A stretch of DNA of 63,376 bases from an uncultured Candidatus Poseidoniales archaeon (GTDB taxonomy: Archaea > Thermoplasmatota > Poseidoniia > Poseidoniales > Poseidoniaceae): positions 73,934-137,309 of the forward strand of contig CAJJAV010000011.1 in NCBI GenBank assembly GCA_905182125.1, written 5' to 3'. The notes beneath the pieces were generated by a model. That model did not search any database. It worked only from the letters and a program-made list of their open reading frames with translations, and was not told the DNA's origin. Position 1 is the first letter of the stretch. Each line of letters opens with the position of its first letter. The position numbers and the translations under genes were made by a program. This document shows, piece after piece, positions 53,448 to 63,376 of the stretch.

Positions 53448-56400
53448 ATGAGAAAGATTGTCGTTTACCTAATGCTTACCCTCCTCCTCGCCTCAAGCAT
53501 ACCTCTCATCGCCAGCGCAGATGCGACCGAAGACATTCCCACAAACGCTGCAGGAACAGGTGTTCACGATACACTCGTGGATGCTGTGGTCCAGGCTGAC
53601 TTGCTAGCAACCCTCCAAGGTACAGGGCCGTTCACGCTCTTTGCACCAACCGATCAAGCATTCATTGATGCAGGCATCGATTTGGCAGCCCTCGATACCC
53701 CGGAAGGAAAAGTTACACTCCAAGATATTCTGCTCTATCACGTGGTTTCTTCGGAAGTACCTTCGAGCGCTGTCACCGATGGCATGCTCGCAACAATGGC
53801 CAACGGTGACAAGGTCAAATTTGGTGTCAACAACGGCGAAGTAACCGTTGGAGGCGCAATGGTCACAACGGCAGATGTTCCAGCATCCAACGGAGTCATC
53901 CACATCATCGACGCCGTATTGTCGCCACCAGTTGACATCCCTGCAACAGCACAAACGACTGGCATTCACAATTCACTCGTGGCTGCTGTGATCCAAGCTG
54001 ACTTGCTTGTTACCCTCCAAGGTACCGGGCCATTCACGGTTTTTGCACCGACCGACCAAGCGTTTTCAGATGCTGGCATTGACCTCGGCGCCCTCGACAC
54101 TCCCAGAAGGGAAAGTAACGCTCCAAGATATCCTGCTCTATCACGTGGTTTCCGCAGAAGTTCCTGCTGCCGATGTGACCGACTGTATGTCTGCAGACGC
54201 AGCCAACGGACAACCACTTTCCTTCACCGTCGGAACCTCTGTGATGGTCAACGGTGCGACCGTTGTTGCGACCGATGTTGTGACGAGCAACGGTTTGATT
54301 CACGTCATCGACAAGGTTCTGACACCCTCAGACACACCCAAGGACATTCCACGCACAGCCCAGTGCACCGGCGTTCACGATTCACTCGTGGCTGGTGTGA
54401 TTCAGGCTGAATTGCTTGAAACGCTCCAAGGCACCGGACCGTTCACGCTCTTCGCTCCGACAGATCAAGCGTTCACTGATGCCGGAATTGACCTCGCAGC
54501 CCTCGACACACCAGAAGGCAAAGCAGCCCTCACTGACATCCTTCTGTACCACGTTGTCTCTGGCGAAGTGCCCTCTTCCGCTGTCACTGACTGCATGTCG
54601 GCAACCGCCGTCAACGGAAACCCACTTTCCTTCACCGTCGGTACCACCGTGATGGTGAACGACGCAACGGTCACGACAGCCGATGTTGCCACAAGCAACG
54701 GTGTTATCCACGTCATCGATAAGGTGCTCACGCCCTCTGAGACTCCAAATGATATCCCCCGCACAGCACAATGCACTGGGATCCACAACGCCCTCGTATC
54801 CGCTGTTGTTCAAGCAGAATTGTTGACCACCCTTCAGGGAGATGGGCCATTCACGCTCTTTGCCCCAACCGATCAAGCATTCATTGATGCTGGCATCGAT
54901 TTGGCCTCCCTCGACACACCAGAAGGCAAAGCAGCCCTCACAGACATCTTGCTTTACCACGTCATCGCTGGGGAAGTTCCTTCCTCTGCGGTCACTGAGT
55001 GTTTGACGGCAACCACCGTCAACGGCAACCCAATCTCCTTCACCGTCGGCGACGGCGTGATGGTGAATGATGCATCCGTCACGCTTCCAGATGTCAACAC
55101 AAGCAACGGGGTCATCCACGTCATCGACAAGGTGCTGACGCCAACTGCAACACCGAACGACATTCCACGCACTGCACAATGCACTGGGGTTCACAACTCC
55201 CTCGTGGCCAGTGTGATTCAAGCAGAATTGTTGCCAACCCTCCAGGGCGACGGTCCATTCACGATTTTTGCACCGACAGACCAGGCGTTCATCGATGCGG
55301 GAATTGTCCTTGCAGACCTCGACACACCGGAAGGCAAAGCTGCCCTCAGTGACATTCTCCTCTATCACGTCGTTGCTGGCGAAGTGCCCGCTTCAGCTGT
55401 GACCGACTGCATGTCAGCAACCGCCGTCAATGGAGACCCACTTTCCTTCACCGTCGGTGACAGCGTCATGGTTAACGGAGCCACCGTTACCGCAACCGAC
55501 GTAGCAACAAGCAACGGTTTGATTCACGTGATCGACAAGGTGCTCACACCTACACTTACACCAAACGACATCCCACGCACCGCGCAATGCACCGGCATCC
55601 ACGACTCGCTTGTGGCTGCTGTGATTCAGGCTGAGTTGTTGACAACGCTCCAAGGTGAGGGACCATTCACGGTCTTTGCACCAACCGACCAAGCCTTCAC
55701 AGATGCAGGCATTGACTTGGCAGCGCTTGACACACCCGAAGGAAAGGATGCCCTCGCTGACATTCTTCTCTACCACGTCGTCGGCAGTGCAGTCCCAGCC
55801 TCAGCAGTCACAGACTGCATGGTTGCTACAGCAGTCAACGGCCAGCCACTGGCGTTCACCGTCGGTGATGGCGTTATGGTCAACGGAGCGAATGTTGTCT
55901 TGGCCGATGTGAACACCAGCAACGGTGTCATCCACGTGATTGACAAGGTGCTGACACCAACGCCAACACCAAACGACATCCCACGCACCGCGCAATGCAC
56001 AGGCATCCACAATTCGCTTGTGGCCGCTGTGATTCAGGCTGAGTTGTTGACAACGCTCCAAGGTGAGGGGCCATTCACAATCTTCGCCCCAACCGACCAG
56101 GCCTTCACAGATGCTGGCATTGACTTGGCAGCGCTCGACACACCTGAAGGAAAGGCTGCACTTGCAGATATTCTCCTTTACCACGTCGTTGGCAGTGCAG
56201 TCCCAGCTTCAGCAGTCACAGACTGCATGGTTGCTACAGCAGTCAACGGCCAGCCACTGGCGTTCACCGTCGGTGATGGCGTTATGGTCAACGGAGCCAA
56301 TGTTGTCTTGGCCGATGTGAACACCAGCAACGGTGTGATTCATGTCATCGATAAGGTTCTCACGCCAACCGATGCACCAAACGACCTTCCACGCACCGCT

Positions 56401-57204
56401 CAATGCACCGGCATCCACAACTCGTTGGTTGCCGCAGTGATCCAAGCTGAGTTGCTTGCTACGCTCCAGGGCGAAGGACCGTTCACATTGTTCGCTCCAA
56501 CAGATCAGGCCTTCGCAGATGCTGGCATTGACTTGGCTGCGCTCGACACCCCAGAAGGCAAAGCAGCCCTCACGGACATTCTTCTCTACCACGTCCACTC
56601 CGGATCAGTTTCGGCAGCAGACATCACCGAGGGAATGAACCTCCAAATGGTCAACGGCGACAACGCTACGCTCTCGCTTATGGGTCAGGCTTCAATCGAC
56701 GGTGCCAACATTACACTGGCTGATGTCATTGGCTCGAACGGCGTCATCCATGTGATTGACAAGGTCTTGATGCCACCCGCTGATGAAGTCGAAGAATCAA
56801 GCGACGATGGGGCCTCCTCATCCTCTGACGAAGACTCTGGTCTTCTCACCATTGTCTTGGTCCTCCTCGTCCTGATCGGCGGAGGCGTTGGTGTTGTGCT
56901 CTTCATGCGCAACCGCGCACCTGAAGAAGATGCATCAAAGGACTTCGCCCAAGGCGGCATTATGAATCAATTGCAAATGGTCGAACCGACCGCATACGCA
57001 GCGCAACCCATCCAGGCTGCCCAACCGGTCCAGGCCGTTCAAGCCGCGCAACCCGTTCAAATGGTCCAAGCGACCCCACAGCCGGTTGTTGCTGAGCCCA
57101 CCGTTTTGCGCCAGTGGACCGACGAAAGTGGTTACACATGGAGAGCAATGGATGACGGATCGACCTATTGGTGGACTGGAACCGAGTGGCAAAAGTACGG
57201 TTGA
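53448..57204 (+). CDS. Surface protein with eight FAS1 (fasciclin) repeats, one frameshift
   Basis: About 1,250 residues. A Sec signal (MRKIVVYLMLTLLLASSIPLIASA) precedes eight FAS1 domains of about 136 residues, each with DIPRTAQCTGIHNSLV, GPFTLFAPTDQAF, DAGIDLAALDTPEGK, DILLYHVV and SNGVIHVIDKVL. A Ser/Asp/Glu linker, a membrane helix (GLLTIVLVLLVLIGGGVGVVLFM) and a Gln/Pro/Ala tail with an aromatic ending (WTDESGYTWRAMDD...WQKYG) follow. An extra C in the ccc at 54102-54104 splits the second repeat; deleting it restores TPEGKVTLQD. FAS1 domains mediate adhesion. Repeats 3-8 carry conserved cysteines (TAQC, TDC). Confidence 0.9.
55560..56372 (+). repeat. Near-identical adjacent FAS1 units (repeats 6 and 7)
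   Basis: Repeats 6 and 7 of the FAS1 protein are offset by exactly 408 bases. 55801-55921 and 56209-56329 differ at a single base by eye (gcg vs gcc in NGANV). This suggests a very recent duplication or gene conversion. Confidence 0.8.
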
Positions 57205-57247
57205 GGCTTGAGATAAACCAAAGAAGAACCGGCGTTCTCAAGCGTTC

Positions 57248-57607
57248 ATGGCCGCCATCAACTTGGCAGAGAAACTGACCAAGATCAGTGAACACTGGAG
57301 CCCACGCGTCGTTGCAGAGATGAACGACTACCAGTTCAAGCTGGCCAAGCTCGAAGGCGAGTTTGTCTGGCACAACCACGAGGACACCGATGAGGTGTTT
57401 ATTGTGGTCAAAGGCTCGATGCACATCGAAATGGAGCACGAAACCGTTCACCTTTCTGAAGGCGAGATGTACGTGGTTCCCAAAGGCATGAGGCACAAAC
57501 CGTTTGCTGAAACCGAGTGCCACGTCATGCTTGTTGAGCCGCGTGGCGTTGTCAACACCGGTGATGCTGGTGGCGAATTGACCGCTGAGAATGACGTTTG
57601 GGTGTGA
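57248..57607 (+). CDS. Cupin domain protein
   Basis: 119 residues with the cupin beta-barrel motifs. Motif 1 is GEFVWHNHEDTDEVFIVVKGSMHIEMEHE (three histidine/glutamate ligands) and motif 2 VPKGMRHKPFAETECHVMLVEP. Single-domain cupins bind Mn, Fe or Zn and act as isomerases, oxygenases or storage proteins. It lies 5 bases upstream of the Rieske gene, so the two are probably co-transcribed. Its substrate cannot be inferred. Confidence 0.88.
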   Translation: MAAINLAEKLTKISEHWSPRVVAEMNDYQFKLAKLEGEFVWHNHEDTDEVFIVVKGSMHIEMEHETVHLSEGEMYVVPKGMRHKPFAETECHVMLVEPRGVVNTGDAGGELTAENDVWV

Positions 57608-57612
57608 GGCCA

Positions 57613-58683
57613 ATGAGCGAGCCACTGATCGATGAGGACATCCGCAAAGCGCGAACCCTTCCTTCAGCTTGGTACACCGAACTGGAGCACTTCAAGCAAC
57701 TGCAATCGGTGTTTTCAGGCTGGCAATTTGCCGCTCACCAATCTGAATTTGGGGCCAACAACGTGCTGCCAATCGAACATTATGAAGCCATCACTGGCGA
57801 ATCGGTGGTGCTTGTCAAGAACGAAGTTACCGCATGCTACTCCAACGTCTGCACCCACAGAGGCATGCGAGTGGCATTGGAGGCCTGCGCGGCAAAAACC
57901 CTGCAGTGCAGGTACCATGGGCGCACCTTCAATTTGGATGGAACATTGAGGCACATGCCGGAATTCGCAGAGGCAATCGACTTTCCAACAGCGAGCGATA
58001 ATCTGGCTGCGTTTTCACTCAAGCAGTGGATGGGCATGCACTTCACTGCGCTCGATGATTCGGCAGAACTTCCTTGGAAGGAGGTGGAGGATCGGCTGGG
58101 CTTTCTCAACGCTGAGGCGTACACCCACGACCCTGCGCGTGACCGCGATCACCCGATTGATGCCAACTGGATGCTCTATGTCGACAACTACCTCGAAGGG
58201 TTTCACATTCCCTACGTCCACCCAGAACTGAACCAGGCGCTTGACTACGGAGCCTATGCCACAGAGGCGTTTGACGGCGGCGTGTTGCAAATCGGCAAGG
58301 CGATGGAAGGCGATGTCAAGTTTGACCTGCCTGAAGACCACCCTGATGCTGGTGAAGACATCGCGGCCTACTACCTCTGGCTGTTTCCCAACATGATGTT
58401 CAACTTCTATCCCTGGGGGCTTTCACTCAACATCGTCGTCCCAGTCTCTCCAACCCAAACGAGGGTGCTCTACCGGGGCTATGTGGCCAATGCCGAGCTG
58501 GCGAGCCAAGGTGCGGGTTCACTGCTCGACACGGTCGAGGATCAGGACCAGTGGGTCATCGAGTTGGTGCAGCGTGGGATGGCATCGTCTGCTTATGACC
58601 GCGGAAGGTATTCACCGAGCAAGGAACAGGGTGTGCATCATTTCCATCGAATGCTGGCGAAGATATTTGATGAGAAACAGTGA
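57613..58683 (+). CDS. Rieske non-heme iron oxygenase (ring-hydroxylating type, alpha subunit)
   Basis: About 356 residues. The Rieske centre is CTHRG and CRYHG (C80-x-H82, C99-x2-H102 when numbered from the ATG at 57613). The catalytic domain has DNYLEGFHIPYVHPEL, where the two histidines (about 198, 203) bind the mononuclear iron, with the carboxylate ligand further down. Such enzymes insert oxygen into aromatic, amine or sterol-like compounds. The open frame begins at 57598, but gtgaggcca before 57613 is a better start. Partner reductase genes are not in view. Confidence 0.92.
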   Translation: MSEPLIDEDIRKARTLPSAWYTELEHFKQLQSVFSGWQFAAHQSEFGANNVLPIEHYEAITGESVVLVKNEVTACYSNVCTHRGMRVALEACAAKTLQCRYHGRTFNLDGTLRHMPEFAEAIDFPTASDNLAAFSLKQWMGMHFTALDDSAELPWKEVEDRLGFLNAEAYTHDPARDRDHPIDANWMLYVDNYLEGFHIPYVHPELNQALDYGAYATEAFDGGVLQIGKAMEGDVKFDLPEDHPDAGEDIAAYYLWLFPNMMFNFYPWGLSLNIVVPVSPTQTRVLYRGYVANAELASQGAGSLLDTVEDQDQWVIELVQRGMASSAYDRGRYSPSKEQGVHHFHRMLAKIFDEKQ

Positions 58684-58737
58684 GCACGGTGTGTCCTAGA
58701 CCTATTTCAACTGATTTACTTACTCAAGGGGTAGTCC

Positions 58738-59676
58738 ATGACCGGACCCCTTGTTCAAACAATCCAGACCTCTGAAACCCCTGCTCAAACCCCTGTTGAA
58801 CCTAAGTCAGCAAGGGTATGGACAACCCCTAGCAATGCAAGTGCGCATTCAAATAGTAAAAAATCTAGAATATCTAGCGTGTTTGGAAATAACAAAAAAA
58901 ACAAATCAAGAGCAGTCGCTTATGCTCGAGTCTCCTCAAAGCGTCAAGCAGAAGAGGGCGTGAGCCTCGATGCCCAAGTAGAACGTCTGCTTGCTTACGC
59001 AGAATTTCGAGGATTAGACCTTCGATCCTGATGACATCTACATCGATGATGGAATATCTGCTGCAATCCACCTTTGGTCAAGGCCAGCAGGTCGAGCAAT
59101 GCGTGAAACCATCTATCAGGAACGGGTTGGACATGTGCTTGCTCTCAAGATGGACAGATTGTTCAGAGACGTACAGATTGTCTTAGGCTCAGTTGATGAG
59201 TTGAACGAGGCATTGGCGTTGATATCCACATTCTCGACCAAGATGGAGGAACATTGGATACTTCGACTCAATGGGTAGATTCTTTCTCACACTGATGGGC
59301 GCTTTAGCTGAAATGGAAAGAGGATTGATTTCAGAACGAACGATTGAGGCAATGAACTCAATTAGAGCAACAACAAAGCAATTCACGAAATCTATCTTCG
59401 GTTGGGACGTGGATGAAAACGGTGATCGTTCCGAATTGGGCTGAACAAGATGCCATCGACTACATGAGGTTTAGACACTTCAAGCAGAATTGGTCAGGCA
59501 ACAAGATTGCCAAGCACCTTGTTGAGATGGGGTTGACAGGAAAATTAGGTGGCTCATGGACATCGAACATGGTGCTTCGAACCTGTCGATATCAATTCCA
59601 TGAAACTCGCAACATGTTTGAGAAACCTGAATGGTGGGGAACAGAACCTTACCACGACGCAGTTGAATGGGATTAG
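58738..59676 (+). pseudogene. Serine site-specific recombinase (resolvase/invertase family), broken by about four frameshifts
   Basis: The frame starts with a Lys/Ser-rich leader, then RAVAYARVSSKRQAEEGVSLDAQ, where Ser66 is the expected nucleophile. Pieces in other frames continue the family: DDIYIDDGISA, RAMRETIYQERVGHVLALKMDRLFRD, MGALAEMERGLISERT, and the C-terminal recombinase region (MKTVIVPNWAEQDAIDYMRF) to 59676. Shifts fall near 59025, 59210, 59270 and 59430. The whole gene would be about 312 residues. It may be a dead integrase left at the edge of a mobile island, or a sequence with assembly errors. The last bases overlap the end of hsdS. Confidence 0.8.
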
Positions 59677-60993
59677 AGTGATCGAACATCGATTTTTCCT
59701 GTAACTGCTGCAGAAATCAATGCAGTTCTATATTCCCTTAGTGTATCAATTTGAGACACCAAACCAGATTTGATTGCAAGAAAATTCCTCTGGAATCCTT
59801 CTAAGTGTTGGAAAATTTCATTTTGCTCTTCAATAGGGGGGCATAAGATAGGCATATTCCTTATTGATTCTAGGGACAAATTCGGTATTGTGGTCCCCCC
59901 TGCTTCCATCTGCATCCAATTCTGAATGAAGGTTGATTGTATGTATTGGTGCAAAAATTCTCGACAAAGGGTGGTTTTACAATTAATGTATGCAGCACTC
60001 TTTCCAAGAATCACCTTTTCGCCATTGTAAAAAGCAGACACCCCGATAGTCCCATTTATGGAAAGTACAAGTGACGAATCATCTAGGCTGATATGATGTT
60101 TTTGATATTCTTCGTAAGATACAAACTTAGTTGAGCCTTTGAACAGAATTTGAGAATTCACTAGATTATTTCCATTAATGAAACGGTAATCGGAATGGTC
60201 AACATATTTTGGCGTTCCATGAAGTCCATCACCGATTCTTGTCGATAAGTGACCAAGTTTGACCTTTGTCCAATGTTCAGGAAATTCACCGATCCATTCT
60301 GTTCCAGAATATTTCATTGGAACATCTAAATTGAGACCCTTAGTAACGGCTTGTGTGATGAGGGCTGATCGTTTTTCTTTTAGCAAATCAAGTTGCGTTT
60401 CAACGAATGTTTTCATTAGGAAATGACATGTTTTTATTAAGAAATTTACTGATTACTTTCTGTTCCATCAACGGCGGTCTAAGCACTGGTAGGTTTCCAA
60501 CAATGTCTGCGTTAAGATTCAATTGAGTATTACTCGAAGAATACAATGAAATCGATTCTTCGAGATGTTTCAGCCAATAAACTAGGAAGTCCGTATCTGT
60601 TTCAACAAGTCCGTTTAGCCCTAAAATCGCTTGATTTACGGTTGCATCAATATCCAGAACCGAGACCTTTCCAATACTTGCGTAAATCGAGTAAATGATT
60701 GTACCTTTACGTAAAATTGGTAAACGTTTTGCCTCCAAACCTAAGTTTGTAATTCGTTTTACTGTTGTATCAACAAAATCAACCGTGCTCATATCGGAAA
60801 TCGAGACCCATGGAATACCTGTATCGTCATCACTCCAAAAATCATCATTACCAGAATCTGGAGTGCCTCCTGAAACAAGATTATTGACAACATGTTTGAT
60901 TTTCACTAAATCCCAATTGCTGGGGATTTCTTCTACACTTCCCAACTTCAACGGTTTGTTTATGGGATATGGTTTCCACTTCGAAGCCGACAT
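59673..60993 (-). CDS. hsdS: Type I restriction-modification specificity subunit (HsdS), split in two frames
   Basis: The first part (60993-60400) has an N-terminal target-recognition domain: EEIPSNWDLVKIKHVV, VSISDMSTVDF, AILGLNGLV, VLRPPLMEQKVISKFL (conserved region). The second (60416-59673) starts MKTFVETQLDLLKEKRSALITQAVTKG, a central coiled helix, then a second domain with GTEWIGEFPEHW, PPIEEQNEIFQHLE, TLREYRTALISAAVTGKIDVR. The two frames overlap by 17 bases. One indel there probably splits a single 430-residue HsdS, though two half-subunits cannot be excluded. HsdS chooses the DNA site methylated or cut. Confidence 0.85.
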
Positions 60994-61156
60994 TATGCCT
61001 CACCTCGAAGTCGAATCACCATGCGAATCGTACATGCTAAGCGCAAGTGGACTATGAACACTAAGGCGTTTGTCCCTACTCAATAATAAGGGATAACGCA
61101 GTGGGTACGGGCTGAAAATACCCATTGAGTAAGATGTGCGTAATCCATTCAAGCGA

Positions 61157-61700
61157 TCACCAATGTAGTTTGACATACTCTTCCGCCTCTTCTTCTGCTC
61201 AAAGCCGTAGTTATCGGGCCTTGACGGACGTAGAATACGAGTTTATCGCCCTTGTTGGCACCAAGCAGGTTTTGAACTGCGGTCACCTTATGACCTTCAC
61301 CACATCCTTTGATGCCCTATCGATTTCAACAGCCTTGCGGATCAACATCAACAGACCACAAATTACCAATGTCACGGTTTATGATTTGGATAATATGGCG
61401 CTCACATACATCGTTCGTCGCAAAGTCATCTTCTGCATTTCCTCGAATCACACCTTTCTGTTGCTCATCTTCTTCAACTCCAATAAGAAGAGAACCCCCT
61501 GGATGCGTGTTCAAGAATGCTGCAATGGTTTTGACAACACTGTGTTCGACATAACCGACTTTGTTTTCCTTGGGTTTTGATACAGTATCGAAGCGTGGAT
61601 TTCCATTCAACCGTTTTCGACTCGCCTTGTGCGATGAGGTTTCATGAATTTTATCTTCTTCACTTGAGTTGCGAGTTGTGTCAGAATCTCTGTGAACAAG
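61157..61700 (-). pseudogene. AlbA_2/Schlafen-type ATP-binding domain protein, heavily frameshifted
   Basis: Read across frames it gives GESKTVEWKSTLRY, VEHSVVKTIAAFLNTHPGGSLLIGVEEDEQ, then HIIQIINRDIGNLWSVDVDP, VEIDRASKDVVKV, VTAVQNLLGANKGDKLVFYVRQ and a helical end (AEEEAEEYVKLHW). The GGSLLIGV and FLNT motifs are those of AlbA_2 domains, found in anti-phage and RNase-like proteins. At least five frameshifts interrupt it, so as shown it cannot be expressed. It lies between hsdR and hsdS. Confidence 0.65.
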
Positions 61701-63376
61701 CATTCCGAGCATGTCTTCGCGAAACTCGTGTGTTGTCGAGGAACTTCTTCACGAATTGGAACCGCTTCGTCGACGGCCATTCGTCATGATGTCTCCGAAC
61801 TGTGTGGTCGAAACGTTCGCTTAACATCATCCGGCTCATTGATGTCCATTGAACGTTCAATCGTTGCGTTCTCTCGCAATTCATGTAGAACTCCTTCTAA
61901 GAATAAGACGGTCTCCTTCATCGAGATTCAGCCCCGAAGCGTTCGTTGAGTGCTTCAATGATGGATGAGAGTGTATCCAGGTCTTCATCTCCAGTAACGC
62001 TACCAACAGCGATGGCTCGTGGCTCTAGAGAGACCTTGGCCCTGAGCAAGTGGGATCTCACCTGTGCTCGTCGTTGTAATTCTGAGACTGGTCATGTTCA
62101 CCAATTCCTGGATATAGGTTGGCATCTCTGTTGTTTCAGTCAGGAAGTAAGACGGACGATGTGTCTCGAGAACTGATAGATACTCCTCGAGGTTTTGGTC
62201 CGAGAATGGAATGATTCGGGCTAGGAACGCATATCCATTGACGAATTGTCTCATGACTTTGCGGAATTCGACTCGTTCCTCACCTTCTAATTCACTTCTG
62301 AAAATTTCCGCACAAGTGGGTCAAGGAACGCATGCTAAGCTGCTCGTGGCCTGCTTTCTTGTTGAAGAGAATCTTGCAACAGAATTGATGCGCATCTTCT
62401 TGAGAATATAAATCTAAATCAATCAATCTACGTCGTAATTCATATACTGCATTCGGGTCAGTTTCGCCATCCAAAATCGTGCGTTCATAGTATGGTTGGA
62501 ATGCATTTTGAATATCTTCTGCTTGATTGTTAAAGTCAAGTACACATGTTTCAGTTTTTCCAGGATGCACTCGATTTAAACGAGACAATGTTTGTACTGC
62601 GGCCACTCCTCCAAGTTTCTTATCAACATACATAGTATGAAGAAGAGGTTGGTCAAAACCAGTTTGAAATTTATTGGCTACAATGAGAATCTTATTTTCA
62701 TCATTATTGAATCGGGCTGCGGTTTGGGTATCTGGATAACCATTCATACTGTTCTCTGTATACTGCTTACCGTCAATTTCTATCGAATCAGTAAATGCTA
62801 CGAGGGCTTTGAATCCTGCCTTATTTGTCTGAATCCATTTATCGACAGAAAGTCTGTATTCAACAGCCATTTTTCTTGAAGAAGTGACAATCATAGCCTT
62901 TGCTTTACCGTTAATTTGTCGCTCTGTATGGTTCAAGAAATGGTCCATCATGATGGAAACTTTTTCCTTGATTGTACTTGGGTGTTCACGCACATATTTC
63001 TCAAAATAGCCTTTGCCTTTCCTTCTTCAACAGTTGGATCATCTGCAGCAACTTGATGCAGTTTCCAGTACGTGTCATAGGTTGTGTAGTTTTTCAGAAC
63101 ATCAAGAATAAACCCTTCATCGATTGCTTGCTTCATTGAATAAAGGCTGAATGCTTCAAATCCAGTTCCATTCGTTCGTGGGCGCCCAAACAATTCCAAT
63201 GTCTTGTCTTTTGGAGTTGCAGTGAAAGCAAATATACTGATGTTTCCTTGTTTTTTCCTCGCACTCATTTGGTCATGAATCATGTCTTCATATGTTGGCT
63301 CATCTGCAATATTGCCATCAGTTCCCAACACTTTACCAACAGCCTGTGCATGTTCTCCACCCTGAGAAGAGTGCGC
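61690..63376 (-). pseudogene. hsdR: Type I restriction endonuclease subunit (HsdR), partial and frameshifted
   Basis: The gene enters from the right edge. Visible parts: ISIFAFTATPKDKTLELFG (helicase motif region), YTTYDTYWKLHQVAADDP, MIVTSSRKMAVEYRLSV, ILIVANKFQTGFDQPLLHTMYVDKKLGGVAAVQTLSRLNRVHPGKT (motifs V and VI of the SF2 translocase) and a C-terminal HsdR domain (EERVEFRKVMRQFVNGYAFLARIIPF, IIEALNERFGAE). Breaks fall near 62970, 62290 and 62150, with many small shifts at 61690-61950. HsdR cuts DNA at sites not protected by the matching methylase. No hsdM is in view; it may lie beyond the right edge. Confidence 0.83.

Noticed and set aside
54382-56598. Minus-strand frames opposite the FAS1 repeats
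   Set aside because: They repeat with the same 408-bp period as the plus-strand gene, so they are reflections of its codon use.
60400-60416. Two genuine half-HsdS genes overlapping by 17 bases
   Set aside because: Possible, but the surrounding genes carry many indels, so one indel in a single HsdS gene is simpler.
1-63376. tRNA, rRNA or CRISPR array
   Set aside because: No cloverleaf-like run with CCA region, no rRNA signature and no regularly spaced repeat-spacer units were found by eye; a covariance search was not possible.

Overview
The window looks archaeal, most likely from a planktonic marine euryarchaeon of the Marine Group II (Candidatus Poseidoniia) type. That placement is inference. 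The support is a type II methionine aminopeptidase, a class III-signal pilin with a short archaeal N-terminus, TATA boxes about 25 bp upstream of starts (several genes look leaderless), a PGF-CTERM-like sorting tail, FAS1-repeat surface proteins and many lipobox lipoproteins. No rRNA, tRNA or CRISPR array was recognised.

Layout. 1-4.4 kb: a GT4 glycosyltransferase, a Wzx-like flippase, a BolA/monothiol glutaredoxin pair and a histone-deacetylase-fold amidohydrolase. 4.4-28.3 kb: a large surface-glycan locus. It holds two PP-loop ATPase paralogues, a cysteate/threonine-synthase-like PLP enzyme, an MBOAT acyltransferase with an SGNH-like partner, a nucleotide-sugar dehydrogenase, a Wzm/Wzt-type ABC exporter, two GT-B enzymes with a shared motif, two GT2 proteins, a stand-alone TupA-like ATP-grasp, a TPR-GT2-ATP-grasp fusion, an epimerase, and GT4 and membrane GT2 enzymes. 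Together these could build, export and amidate or acylate an acidic polysaccharide. 28.4-37.6 kb: pilin, MetAP, Sua5, a Pro-rich protein, an RDD protein, an SF1 helicase, a zinc-ribbon protein, GNAT and a polysaccharide deacetylase.

37.7-42.9 kb: a metal (probably zinc) uptake regulon, with a NikR-type regulator divergent from a His/Asp/Glu-rich ZnuA, a 39-residue membrane peptide, ZnuC and ZnuB. An inverted repeat with NikR-like geometry lies between them. 43-51 kb: small accessory genes (two HxlR regulators, monooxygenase-like proteins, a quinone-oxidoreductase-like MDR, small membrane proteins, a TM2 protein) mixed with short intergenic repeats and an orphan PGF-CTERM tail. 51-58.7 kb: a lipobox-MFS fusion, an eight-FAS1 surface protein, a cupin and a Rieske oxygenase. 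58.7-63.4 kb: a broken serine recombinase, HsdS, an AlbA_2-domain protein and HsdR running off the window.

Reading frames are interrupted at least nine times in the first 58 kb, and far more densely after 58.9 kb. The scattered ones look like single-base indels in otherwise well-conserved genes, so uncorrected sequencing errors are a strong possibility. The dense cluster at the end is either a decaying mobile island or a low-quality contig end.
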